From NCBI GenBank assembly GCA_018222695.1, contig JAAEZV010000064.1:1-8284 (forward strand): DNA of 8,284 nt, written 5' to 3'. The notes below the pieces were generated by a model. The model saw nothing but the letters and a program-made list of their open reading frames with translations. It made no database searches and had not been told where the DNA came from. This document shows, piece by piece, positions 1-6,598 of the stretch (positions are counted from its first letter, which is position 1; each line of letters starts with the position of its first letter). Source of the DNA: Gammaproteobacteria bacterium. Lineage in GTDB: Bacteria > Pseudomonadota > Gammaproteobacteria > Pseudomonadales > Halieaceae. The position numbers and the translations under genes were made by a program.

Positions 1-796
1 CACCCATGGAAACCCAATTATCGGCTGACGTGCCCAGCGCCCAGCTGCGCATATGATCCACGGCAGCGTTGGCCGCTGAGGCGGCAGACGAAGCGCCCCG
101 GGCTTCAATAATGGCGGCACCCCGCTGTTGCACAGTGGGGATAAAGGTCTGGCTGTACCAATCCATATCCAGACCGTTCATGGCTGACTCGCCCGAAACC
201 AAAGCGTGATGCAGGTCGGGGTATTGGGTCGCGGAGTGATTACCCCAGATCGTCATTTGGCGAATGTCATTCACGGTAGCCCCGGTTTTCTGGGCGAGCT
301 GGGTTTTAGCCCGATTATGGTCGAGCCGCGTCATGGCGGTGAACTGCCGGGGGTCGATATCCGGCGCGTTGCGCTGGGTGATCAGTGCGTTGGTATTGGC
401 GGGGTTGCCGACCACCAGCACCTTGATGTCTCTGCTGGCGACGGCGTTAATCGCCTTGCCCTGCACGCCAAAAATGGCGGCGTTAGCCTCTAACAGGTCT
501 TTGCGTTCCATGCCGGGACCGCGGGGGCGTGCGCCCACCAGCAGTGCGTAATCCGAATCTTTGAAGGCGACCTCAGGGTCGTCGGTACAGATCACGTCTG
601 CCAGAAGCGGAAATGCGCAGTCATCGAGCTCCATTTTGACGCCGCCGAGCGCGTCCATCGCCGGGGTGATGTCGAGCAACTGCAGGATGACGGGTTGATC
701 ATTACCCAGCATTGACCCCGAAGCGATTCGAAAGAGCAGGGCGTAACCAATTTGTCCTGCGGCTCCGGTGACAGTAACGCGTGCGGGTGCTTTCAT
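1..796 (-). CDS. mdh: Malate dehydrogenase, C-terminus cut by window edge
   Basis: NAD-dependent malate dehydrogenase interconverts malate and oxaloacetate in the cytoplasmic TCA cycle. The reverse strand stays open from an ATG at 796 to the window edge, giving about 265 codons; roughly 60 C-terminal residues should be missing, since this class is usually ~328 residues. Visible landmarks are a Rossmann nucleotide-binding motif GAAGQIG (residues 11-17), an acidic residue at the end of the second strand (D42) that fits NAD rather than NADP, the mobile substrate loop [13 protein letters not shown] with R92 and R98, the LDHNRA segment with D159 and R162, and the catalytic histidine in GNHSATQ (H187). 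An AAGGA Shine-Dalgarno sequence sits 9 nt upstream of the ATG and supports this start. The gene is divergent from ttcA. The protein resembles the longer cytosolic-like MDH class rather than the 312-residue E. coli Mdh. Identification is secure; the cofactor call is family-based. Confidence 0.95.
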   Translation of the reverse strand, partial: MKAPARVTVTGAAGQIGYALLFRIASGSMLGNDQPVILQLLDITPAMDALGGVKMELDDCAFPLLADVICTDDPEVAFKDSDYALLVGARPRGPGMERKDLLEANAAIFGVQGKAINAVASRDIKVLVVGNPANTNALITQRNAPDIDPRQFTAMTRLDHNRAKTQLAQKTGATVNDIRQMTIWGNHSATQYPDLHHALVSGESAMNGLDMDWYSQTFIPTVQQRGAAIIEARGASSAASAANAAVDHMRSWALGTSADNWVSMG

Positions 797-847
797 GATG
801 GGGTTCCTTGCTGGTGGGCAATCGATAGTCGGTTGGAAGCGGCACGG

Positions 848-876
848 ATTGTCCTGTCAGACGAGCGAAAACTCAA
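848..876 (-). promoter_or_regulatory. Putative sigma70 promoter of mdh
   Basis: On the reverse strand, TTGAGT (871-876) and GACAAT (848-853) are separated by exactly 17 bp, each matching four of six consensus bases. Transcription would start about 40-45 bp before the mdh ATG at 796. This is a by-eye match in a region where a promoter is needed; other arrangements are possible. Confidence 0.35.
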
Positions 877-908
877 GTCATCGGCCAAATCGTCCCGCCA
901 ACCCCCTT

Positions 909-937
909 TTGCGCCGCGCAGTGGTCTCTCATATCAT
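909..937 (+). promoter_or_regulatory. Putative sigma70 promoter of ttcA-ccm operon
   Basis: TTGCGC (909-914) and TATCAT (932-937) are spaced by 17 bp; the -10 matches five of six consensus bases, the -35 only three. Transcription would start near 944, leaving a ~50-nt leader before ttcA. A short inverted repeat, GCACC-AC-GGTGC (943-954), lies right at the predicted start and could be an operator half-site pair, but its 5-bp arms are weak evidence. The rest of the 797-993 intergenic region holds no gene that I can support. Confidence 0.4.
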
Positions 938-993
938 CCGCAGCACCACGGTGCGCGCATGACCCTCAAGGCGCCGAGGCATGGCAGGAAGGA

Positions 994-1875
994 ATGATGG
1001 CGCAGGCAGATCAGCACAACACCCAAGTCGGTTACGACAGGGACACCCGCAAGGACCGGCTTGAGTTCAACAAGCTGCGCAAGCGTTTGCGTCGACAGAC
1101 GGGCAAGGCCATCGCTGATTTCAACATGATTGAGGCCGGTGATCGCATCATGGTGTGTATTTCGGGCGGCAAAGATTCTCATGCCATGCTCGAGTTACTG
1201 ATCTCACTGAGATCCAGTGCGCCTATCGACTTTGAAATCGTGGCCGTGACCCTCGATCAAAAGCAGCCTGGTTACCCAGAGCATGTCTTGCCGGATTATT
1301 TGGAAACGCTCGGTGTGCCGTTCTACATATTGGAGAAAGACACCTACAGCGTCGTGCGTAGCATCATTCCTGAAGGCAAGACGACCTGTGGCCTCTGCTC
1401 GCGGCTGCGCCGTGGCACGCTCTATGGTTTTGCCGAGCAGATTGGCGCGACCAAAATCGCCTTGGGCCATCATCGCGATGACATTGTCGAGACGCTTTTT
1501 CTCAATCTATTTTTCGGCGGCAAGCTAAAAGCCATGCCGCCCAAATTAAAAAGCGACGACGGACGGAACGTGGTGATCCGGCCATTGGCGTACTGTCGCG
1601 AGTCAGATATCGCAGATTACGCACGAGCCATGCAGTTTCCGATCATTCCCTGCAATCTATGTGGTACCCAGGACAACCTCCAGCGACAGGAGATCAAGGG
1701 AATGCTGACCGACTGGGAACGACAATATCCGGGAAGAACGGAGACCATCTTCAGAGCGCTGGGTAATGTCGCGCCCTCCCATTTGCTTGATCAGAGTCTG
1801 TTTGATTTTCAGGGACTCAAGGTCGAAGTGGATGACAGTTTAGGTCTGCCCGATATCCGCGTTGTGAATCTCTGA
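994..1875 (+). CDS. ttcA: tRNA 2-thiocytidine(32) synthetase TtcA
   Basis: TtcA is a cytoplasmic iron-sulfur enzyme that activates C32 of certain tRNAs with ATP and replaces its oxygen with sulfur. The 293-residue product follows E. coli TtcA (311 residues) nearly throughout. It has the PP-loop ATP motif SGGKDS at 57-62, the segment [14 protein letters not shown] at 87-100, the first cysteine pair in [12 protein letters not shown] (C132, C135), GHHRDD at 158-163, and the second pair in IPCNLCG (C220, C223). C132, C135 and C220 correspond to the cysteines known to hold the [4Fe-4S] cluster. The C-terminal tail is shorter than in E. coli. Two ATGs lie in tandem at 994 and 997; AGGAAGGA (986-993) abuts the first, so spacing slightly favours 997 for some initiation. 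The stop TGA shares its A with the ccmA start, so the two genes are probably translationally coupled. Confidence 0.97.
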   Translation: MMAQADQHNTQVGYDRDTRKDRLEFNKLRKRLRRQTGKAIADFNMIEAGDRIMVCISGGKDSHAMLELLISLRSSAPIDFEIVAVTLDQKQPGYPEHVLPDYLETLGVPFYILEKDTYSVVRSIIPEGKTTCGLCSRLRRGTLYGFAEQIGATKIALGHHRDDIVETLFLNLFFGGKLKAMPPKLKSDDGRNVVIRPLAYCRESDIADYARAMQFPIIPCNLCGTQDNLQRQEIKGMLTDWERQYPGRTETIFRALGNVAPSHLLDQSLFDFQGLKVEVDDSLGLPDIRVVNL

Positions 1876-2465
1876 TGCTGCTACAGGCCACTCAGGTTGC
1901 GATTGAGCGGGGAGACCGCAGGCTGCTGAGTGACGTTGACCTCAGCGTCTCAGGAGGTGAAATCTGGCAGTTGGTGGGCGCGAATGGTGTGGGCAAGACC
2001 AGCCTTCTGCGGGGATTAGCGGGGGTGGCCAGGTTGGGCGTAACCGGCGAGATCCGCCATGCCGGCGCCTTTCTTTATTTGGGGCATGCCTCCGCACTCA
2101 AATCGAGTCTCAGCCCAGTGGACAATCTCCGGTGGCACCCGGCCAGCGATGTCACCGCTTCAGTAAGTCAGATTTGCGAGGCTTTGGCTGCAGTGAATCT
2201 GGCAGGTTACGAATATAGACCGGTCGGATCGTTGTCGGCGGGGCAGCAGCGGCGGGTGGCGCTGGCGAGACTACTGCTGAGTGACGCACCGCTGTGGTTA
2301 TTGGATGAGCCCTTTACAGCGCTCGATGTGGCCGGATGTGAGTGGCTCGAGGCGTGCGTTCACAGACACGTGAATGCGGGCGGTGCGACGGTGTTTACCA
2401 GTCATCAACCGAGCCGGTTCGGGCCACTGCAGCAAGATCTGGATTTGGGTCGGTATGCCGTCTGA
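1875..2465 (+). CDS. ccmA: Heme exporter ATP-binding protein CcmA
   Basis: CcmA is the cytoplasmic ATPase of the CcmABCD complex; its ATP hydrolysis is needed to release heme-loaded CcmE from CcmC. The 196-residue product has a complete ABC cassette: Walker A GANGVGKTS (35-43), signature LSAGQQRR (120-127), Walker B with LLDEP (142-146), D-loop residue D151 and switch histidine TSH (H177). At the Q-loop the sequence reads LYLGHA (67-72), where E. coli CcmA has GHQ; I recall Ala here in other CcmA proteins, so this is probably family variation. The ATG overlaps the ttcA stop by one base (TGATG), and I see no good Shine-Dalgarno sequence in front of it, which points to coupling with ttcA translation. 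The length fits the ~200-residue family. The 3' end overlaps ccmB by 11 nt. Confidence 0.96.
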   Translation: MLLQATQVAIERGDRRLLSDVDLSVSGGEIWQLVGANGVGKTSLLRGLAGVARLGVTGEIRHAGAFLYLGHASALKSSLSPVDNLRWHPASDVTASVSQICEALAAVNLAGYEYRPVGSLSAGQQRRVALARLLLSDAPLWLLDEPFTALDVAGCEWLEACVHRHVNAGGATVFTSHQPSRFGPLQQDLDLGRYAV

Positions 2466-3153
2466 TCAACCGTTGCTGTCTCTCAGGGTCGTTTTCCTGA
2501 GGCAATTTCTGCGCCACGGTCGAAGCATCATGACGAGTCCTGCAGATGTCGCCAACCCACTGTTGTTCTTCTTCATGGTCATTACGCTGTTTCCGCTGGG
2601 GCTGGGGCCGGACCCGACCAGGTTGGCGGCGCTCTCGCACGGAATCCTCTGGGTGGTGGCCTTGTTGGCTAGCCTAATGGTCAGCGCCAAGCTATTTGCA
2701 TCTGATTTTGAGGATGGCAGTTTGGAGCAATTGGCGTTGGCACCCTATCCGCTAGCGGTCACTGCGCTCGCCGAAATCTCTGCGCACTGGCTGGCGACCG
2801 GGTTTTTGTTGGCGTTGCTGTCGCCGCTCTTTGGCGTGATGTTGGGATTACCAGACGAGGGTTTGCTCACTCTGTCGGTAAGTCTCTTGCTGGGAACAGT
2901 CTGTCTGACGCTCATTGGCGCGCTGGGTAGTGCGCTGACGGTCAGCATTCGTCGCGGCGGCCTGCTGTTGTCTTTGCTGATTATTCCGCTCAATGTGCCG
3001 GTTTTGATCTTCGGTACCACGGCGGTTCGTGAGGCAGTGCTGGGTGGTAACCCGGAGAGTTGGCTGGCGTTGCTCGGCGGGTTGGCGCTCGGGTCACTGG
3101 TCGTGGCGCCTCTGGCGATTGGTGCCGCACTCCGCGTCTCGCTCGACAGCTGA
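2455..3153 (+). CDS. ccmB: Heme exporter membrane protein CcmB
   Basis: CcmB is the inner-membrane permease-like partner of CcmA. With CcmA it forms an ABC-type complex that acts on the CcmC-heme-CcmE intermediate rather than exporting free heme. The 232-residue product is very hydrophobic with about six membrane segments. It carries the family signatures NPLLFFFMVITLFPL (34-48) and DFEDGSLEQL (84-93), a central SIRRGGLLLSLL segment, and a basic C-terminal end (ALRVSLDS). I chose the ATG at 2455 because it gives an N-terminal cytoplasmic helix matching E. coli CcmB (220 residues). The later ATG at 2530 would delete that helix, and an upstream one at 2374 would add residues that belong to the ccmA frame. 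The Shine-Dalgarno sequence is weak (GGA, 11 nt upstream), consistent with coupling through the 11-nt overlap with ccmA. Confidence 0.94.
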   Translation: MPSDQPLLSLRVVFLRQFLRHGRSIMTSPADVANPLLFFFMVITLFPLGLGPDPTRLAALSHGILWVVALLASLMVSAKLFASDFEDGSLEQLALAPYPLAVTALAEISAHWLATGFLLALLSPLFGVMLGLPDEGLLTLSVSLLLGTVCLTLIGALGSALTVSIRRGGLLLSLLIIPLNVPVLIFGTTAVREAVLGGNPESWLALLGGLALGSLVVAPLAIGAALRVSLDS

Positions 3154-3170
3154 TCTCGCCTCCGGCAGTG

Positions 3171-3226
3171 GGTTAGGGCGCCTGTCGGGCGCGTCATTGA
3201 GGGCGGTTAGGCGCTATACTAAGGGC
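3171..3226 (+). repeat. Hairpin and direct repeat in the ccmB-ccmC gap
   Basis: This is the only real gap in the operon (3154-3226, 73 nt). GCGCC (3178-3182) can pair with GGCGC (3188-3192) around a 5-nt TGTCG loop. An imperfect direct repeat, GGTTAGGGCGC (3171-3181) and GGTTAGGCGC (3205-3214), surrounds it. The second copy supplies another GGCGC (3210-3214) that could pair with the same GCGCC, giving two mutually exclusive folds, one ending just before the AAGGG of ccmC. There is no U-tract, so it is not an ordinary intrinsic terminator. Function is unknown; mRNA stability, processing or modulation of ccmC translation are possibilities. Confidence 0.4.
3215..3225 (+). promoter_or_regulatory. 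TATACT box and closely placed AAGGG before ccmC
   Basis: TATACT (3215-3220) matches five of six bases of a -10 element, with no recognisable -35 at 16-18 bp spacing and no TGn extension. A transcript from it would begin around the ccmC ATG at 3227. AAGGG (3221-3225) resembles a Shine-Dalgarno core but stands one base from the ATG, which is too close for normal use. The GAGGG at 3199-3203 is too far. Translation of ccmC therefore lacks a standard ribosome-binding site by eye. Confidence 0.25.
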
Positions 3227-3964
3227 ATGTGGGCGTTCATTCACAAATTGGGTTCACCACCCTGGTTTTTTGGTTTCAGTGGCACCCTCGTCCGGTGGTT
3301 GTTGCCCGTTACCGTGACCTTGTTGCTAGTGGGTGCCGTCTGGGGTCTGTTGGTGGCGCCACCAGATTTCCGCCAGGGTAATTCTTATCGGATCATCTAC
3401 ATTCACGTGCCCGCAGCCGTCGTGGCCCTCGCCGGTTACTACGTGATGGCGTTTGCGGGTGCCGTCAGTCTGATCTGGCGGATCAAGATGGCCGACGTCA
3501 CGATGCGCGCCGCGGCGCCGGTGGGGGCTGTCTTGACGGCGATCGCGCTGGTGACTGGCGCCATTTGGGGTAAGCCGACCTGGGGAGCCTGGTGGGTTTG
3601 GGATGCTCGCATCACCTCGATGTTGATATTGCTGTTTCTCTATCTGGGTGTGGTGGCTTTGTTTGAAGCTTACGAAAACAAAACCGCAGCAGCACGTGCC
3701 TGCGCTGTGCTCAGCCTCGTGGGGATGGTCAACATTCCGATCATCTACAAGTCAGTCGACTGGTGGTATTCACTCCATCAGCCCGCGTCGATTAAATTTA
3801 CCGGAGAGTCGGCGATTGATTCGAGCATGCTCTATCCTTTGCTATTGATGATTCTGGCCTTCTACTGCCTCTTTGCGCTGACGCTGTTACTGAATATGCG
3901 AGCTGAGCTGCTCTGGACCCACAGGGACTCCGGTTGGTTGAAGCAGCTTGTGGGGGATACCTGA
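3227..3964 (+). CDS. ccmC: Heme-handling membrane protein CcmC
   Basis: CcmC is the inner-membrane protein that presents heme to CcmE and catalyses formation of the covalent heme-CcmE adduct; it is the minimal factor needed for heme transfer to CcmE. The product is 245 residues, the same as E. coli CcmC, with about six membrane helices. The tryptophan-rich heme-binding WWD motif is WGAWWVWDAR (119-128). The two external axial histidines fall at H60 (IYIHVPAA) and H184 (YSLHQP), exactly the E. coli positions. NSYRIIYIHVPAA and GKPTWGAWW are almost identical to the family. I chose ATG 3227 because MWAFIHKLGSPPWF aligns with the E. coli start MWKTLHQLAIPP; an in-frame ATG further upstream (3029) would run inside ccmB. 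The stop overlaps the ccmD start by one base. Confidence 0.96.
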   Translation: MWAFIHKLGSPPWFFGFSGTLVRWLLPVTVTLLLVGAVWGLLVAPPDFRQGNSYRIIYIHVPAAVVALAGYYVMAFAGAVSLIWRIKMADVTMRAAAPVGAVLTAIALVTGAIWGKPTWGAWWVWDARITSMLILLFLYLGVVALFEAYENKTAAARACAVLSLVGMVNIPIIYKSVDWWYSLHQPASIKFTGESAIDSSMLYPLLLMILAFYCLFALTLLLNMRAELLWTHRDSGWLKQLVGDT

Positions 3965-4170
3965 TGTATTTCGAGTCGCTTGCCGCGGTGTGGCACATGG
4001 ACGGCCACGGCTTCTACGTGTGGTTGGCCTACGCCCTTACAGCGTTACCGCTCGTCCTCATGGTATGGCTACCTGTTAAGCGGATTCGGCAGCACTGGCG
4101 CTGGCTTCAGGCAGAGCAACGCCGCTCAGCCGCGGCCACTCAGCCGACGGCCATGGGGTCTGACGTCTGA
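3964..4170 (+). CDS. ccmD: Heme maturation accessory protein CcmD
   Basis: CcmD is a small single-span inner-membrane protein that joins CcmABC and CcmE and is needed to release holo-CcmE from the complex. The 68-residue product has the family layout: a short N-terminal segment with GHGFYVWLAYALT (14-26) that leads into the membrane helix (about 17-37), then a basic, arginine-rich cytoplasmic tail with predicted helical character (RIRQHWRWLQAEQRR). A GGGGGA Shine-Dalgarno sequence (3952-3957) is well placed 6 nt before the ATG. The gene overlaps both neighbours by one base (TGATG at each end). CcmD proteins are poorly conserved, so position between ccmC and ccmE and the FYVW motif carry the assignment. 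Confidence 0.92.
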   Translation: MYFESLAAVWHMDGHGFYVWLAYALTALPLVLMVWLPVKRIRQHWRWLQAEQRRSAAATQPTAMGSDV

Positions 4171-4622
4171 TGCATCCGGTTCGAAAGCAGCGATTGATTC
4201 TGGTCAGTCTTATGGTGGTGTTGTCGAGCGCGGCTATCGGTCTAGTAGCGTTTGCGCTGCGGGACAACATCAATCTGTTCTATCCACCCGCCGATGTGGT
4301 GGCGGGCAAAGCGCCAATGGATCGCAGTATCCGGCTGGGCGGCATGGTGGTCGAGGGGAGCATTGAGCGCAGTGAAACGGATCTCGATACCACTTTTTGG
4401 GTGACAGATTACGAGGCCTCGGTGCCGGTCCGCTTCAGCGGCATCCTGCCCGACCTGTTTGCCGAGGGCGAGGGCGTTGTGGCAGAAGGCACGTTGGATG
4501 AGTCGGGGATGTTGGTGGCCACACAGGTGCTGGCCAAGCACGATGAAAACTACATGCCCCCCGAGGTCGCTGCCGCACTTGAAGGTAAAACGGCGCCGCA
4601 AGGCCAGCCCGTCCTACCGTGA
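4170..4622 (+). CDS. ccmE: Periplasmic heme chaperone CcmE
   Basis: CcmE is membrane-anchored with a periplasmic beta-barrel (OB-fold) domain. It binds heme covalently through a histidine and carries it from CcmC to the CcmF lyase. The 150-residue product has an N-terminal basic patch (RKQR), one membrane helix at about 9-29, then NINLFYPPADV and the conserved RLGGMVVEGS segment (55-64). The heme site is LAKHDENYMPPE, with covalent ligand H124 and the axial tyrosine Y128 (E. coli H130 and Y134). This is the classic HxxxY form, not the cysteine variant found in some archaea and sulfate reducers. The start overlaps the ccmD stop by one base; GGGG (4155-4158) lies 11 nt upstream, a weak ribosome-binding site. 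The C-terminal tail is short, as expected. Confidence 0.96.
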   Translation: MHPVRKQRLILVSLMVVLSSAAIGLVAFALRDNINLFYPPADVVAGKAPMDRSIRLGGMVVEGSIERSETDLDTTFWVTDYEASVPVRFSGILPDLFAEGEGVVAEGTLDESGMLVATQVLAKHDENYMPPEVAAALEGKTAPQGQPVLP

Positions 4623-6598
4623 TACCCGAGCTTGGCCACGTAGCGCTGATTATTGCCTTTGTGCTGGCAATTGGGCTGGCCGTGGTGCCGATGTGGGGCG
4701 CGGCGCGTCGAGATGTGGCGGCCATGAATATGGCCCCTTCGTTGGCCGTGGGCGTCACGGTCTTCGTTGCAGTGGCGTTTGCCTTATTGGCAGCGAGCTT
4801 CTTACAAGATGATTTCTCGGTGGCCGTGGTCGCCGCCAATTCCAACAGTCTGCTGCCGCCCATCTTCAAATTTTCGGCCTTGTGGGGTAACCACGAGGGC
4901 TCGCTCTTACTGTGGGTGCTCATTCTCTCTGGCTGGATGGCCGCGGTCGCGACCTTTAGCCGTGGGCTGCCTTTGGTGATGGTTGCGCGGGTGCTCAGCG
5001 TGATGGGCATGGTGGCAGTGGGGTTTCTGGCGTTCTCTCTGCTGACATCCAACCCTTTTGAGCGGCTACTGCCGAACACGCCTCTCGATGGCAACGACCT
5101 GAATCCGCTGCTTCAGGATCCCGGATTGATTATCCATCCGCCGCTTTTGTATATGGGTTACGTCGGTTTATCCGTGCCTTTCGCGTTCGCCATCGCCGCT
5201 TTGATGGGCGGTCGCCTCGATGCGTCGTGGGCCCGGTGGTCCAGACCCTGGACGAATGTGGCGTGGGGCTTCCTCTCCCTGGGTATCATGCTCGGCAGCT
5301 GGTGGGCCTACTATGAGCTGGGGTGGGGTGGCTGGTGGTTCTGGGATCCGGTCGAAAATGCGTCGTTTATGCCTTGGCTAATGGGGACCGCTTTAGTGCA
5401 CAGCTTGGCGGCGACCGAAAAGCGGGGGGTGTTTCGATCCTGGACCGTGCTACTCGCCATTTTTGCTTTTTCGCTGTCGTTGCTGGGGACATTTCTCGTG
5501 CGCTCCGGCGTGCTGACGAGTGTTCACGCTTTTGCGGCAGACCCTGAGCGCGGTCTATTCATTCTGATCTTTCTCGCCTTGGTGGTGGGCGGGTCACTGT
5601 TGCTCTACGCGCTGCGCGCACCGTCTGTTGCTAGTCGTGTGAATTACTCGGGCGTCTCCCGTGAGTCGCTACTGATGATCAATAATCTGGTGTTCACGGT
5701 GTCGACGATTGTCGTGCTGCTCGGCACACTGTTCCCGCTCATCATGGACGCTTTTTCTCTCGGCAAATATTCCGTTGGGCCGCCTTACTTCAATGCCGTG
5801 TTTGTGCCGCTCATGGCGCTGGTGATGCCGTTTATGGCGGTCGGGCCGCTCTCTCGCTGGAGGGAGGACACCACCCGCCGCTGGTTGCATGAGTTACTCG
5901 TGCCCGGACTCGGCGTGTTAGTGGTGGCGATCGTGCTGGCCTTTTTGGGAAGCGATGATTTCAACCTGTGGATCGCATTCGCCGTATTGCTTTCAGGCTG
6001 GGTGGCGCTAGGGGTGGTCAAGGATCTGTGGCGGCGTATCGCGACCGGCGTGGACGGCGGACTCACGTGGCGCCGATTGACGCCCAGTTTTATCGGCATG
6101 ACATTGGCGCACCTCGGGTTCGCGGCGGTGGTCTTGGGTGCGGTAGTCGTAACCCAGGAAAACGAGGAGCGTGACTTGAGAATGGCGGTGGGGGATGTTG
6201 AGACGCTGGGTGCCTATCGTTTCGAGCTCATGAGTCTGGGGCAGCAGGCGGGCCCCAATTACCTTGCCGATCAGGCCGTATTTGAGGTGAGGCTTGATCA
6301 GGAGCTGATCGCGGTGCTGGTACCGGAGAAGCGCCGCTATTTCGCAAGCGGGCAGATCATGACCGAAGCCGCCATCGACGCTCGCTTGTGGCGGGATCTC
6401 TATATCGCGTTGGGCGAGCCGATTGGTGAGCAGGCATGGGCGGTGCGTCTGCAATATAAGCCGATGGTGCGGTGGTTGTGGTTGGGCGCCTTGATGATCG
6501 GCCTGGGGGCGCTGGTGACCGCCTTCGATCGTCGATACCGATCGCAGAGATCCAATGTGACAGCAGCTCAGTCTGGAGTCGCAGCCGTTGCGGGCTAA
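4619..6598 (+). CDS. ccmF: Cytochrome c heme lyase subunit CcmF
   Basis: CcmF is the large inner-membrane core of the heme lyase that takes heme from holo-CcmE and, with CcmH and CcmI, attaches it to CXXCH motifs of apocytochrome c. The 659-residue product has many membrane helices (about 15 by eye). The WWD heme motif is WGGWWFWDPVEN (236-247). Candidate ligands are H173 (IIHPPLLYMGY), H261 (LVHSL) and H303 (VHAFA), all at E. coli numbering, and H498 (MTLAHLG), equivalent to E. coli H491. The late periplasmic domain contains EKRRYFASGQIMTEAAID, also typical. The start is GTG at 4619, four bases before the end of ccmE (GTGA), and MIPELGHVALI aligns with the E. coli start MMPEIGNG. AAGG is 15 nt upstream, so coupling to ccmE is likely. 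Confidence 0.97.
   Translation: MIPELGHVALIIAFVLAIGLAVVPMWGAARRDVAAMNMAPSLAVGVTVFVAVAFALLAASFLQDDFSVAVVAANSNSLLPPIFKFSALWGNHEGSLLLWVLILSGWMAAVATFSRGLPLVMVARVLSVMGMVAVGFLAFSLLTSNPFERLLPNTPLDGNDLNPLLQDPGLIIHPPLLYMGYVGLSVPFAFAIAALMGGRLDASWARWSRPWTNVAWGFLSLGIMLGSWWAYYELGWGGWWFWDPVENASFMPWLMGTALVHSLAATEKRGVFRSWTVLLAIFAFSLSLLGTFLVRSGVLTSVHAFAADPERGLFILIFLALVVGGSLLLYALRAPSVASRVNYSGVSRESLLMINNLVFTVSTIVVLLGTLFPLIMDAFSLGKYSVGPPYFNAVFVPLMALVMPFMAVGPLSRWREDTTRRWLHELLVPGLGVLVVAIVLAFLGSDDFNLWIAFAVLLSGWVALGVVKDLWRRIATGVDGGLTWRRLTPSFIGMTLAHLGFAAVVLGAVVVTQENEERDLRMAVGDVETLGAYRFELMSLGQQAGPNYLADQAVFEVRLDQELIAVLVPEKRRYFASGQIMTEAAIDARLWRDLYIALGEPIGEQAWAVRLQYKPMVRWLWLGALMIGLGALVTAFDRRYRSQRSNVTAAQSGVAAVAG
6574..6578 (+). 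promoter_or_regulatory. Ribosome-binding site deciding the ccmG TTG start
   Basis: TGGAG lies 9 nt before TTG 6588, inside the end of ccmF. The ccmG frame has a TGA at 6558-6560 and no ATG or GTG between that stop and 6588. This site together with TTG 6588 is therefore the best-supported start. Confidence 0.6.

Noticed and set aside
206..551. Two forward-strand open frames over mdh
   Set aside because: Both lie opposite the clearly conserved malate dehydrogenase reading frame and show no family signal.
3178..3192. Intrinsic terminator between ccmB and ccmC
   Set aside because: The hairpin is short and has no following T-run; the operon continues with the expected gene order.
2745..3197. Reverse-strand open frame opposite ccmB
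   Set aside because: Low-complexity composition, no motif, and complete overlap with the conserved ccmB gene.
3029..3226. Longer CcmC with an N-terminal extension starting inside ccmB
   Set aside because: The extension is read in a shifted frame across conserved ccmB sequence, and the E. coli-like N-terminus begins at 3227.
4435..5094. Long reverse-strand open frame opposite ccmE and ccmF
   Set aside because: It is rich in Thr, Ala, Ser and Pro with no recognisable family or domain and lies wholly opposite two conserved genes. It is a shadow of GC-rich coding sequence.
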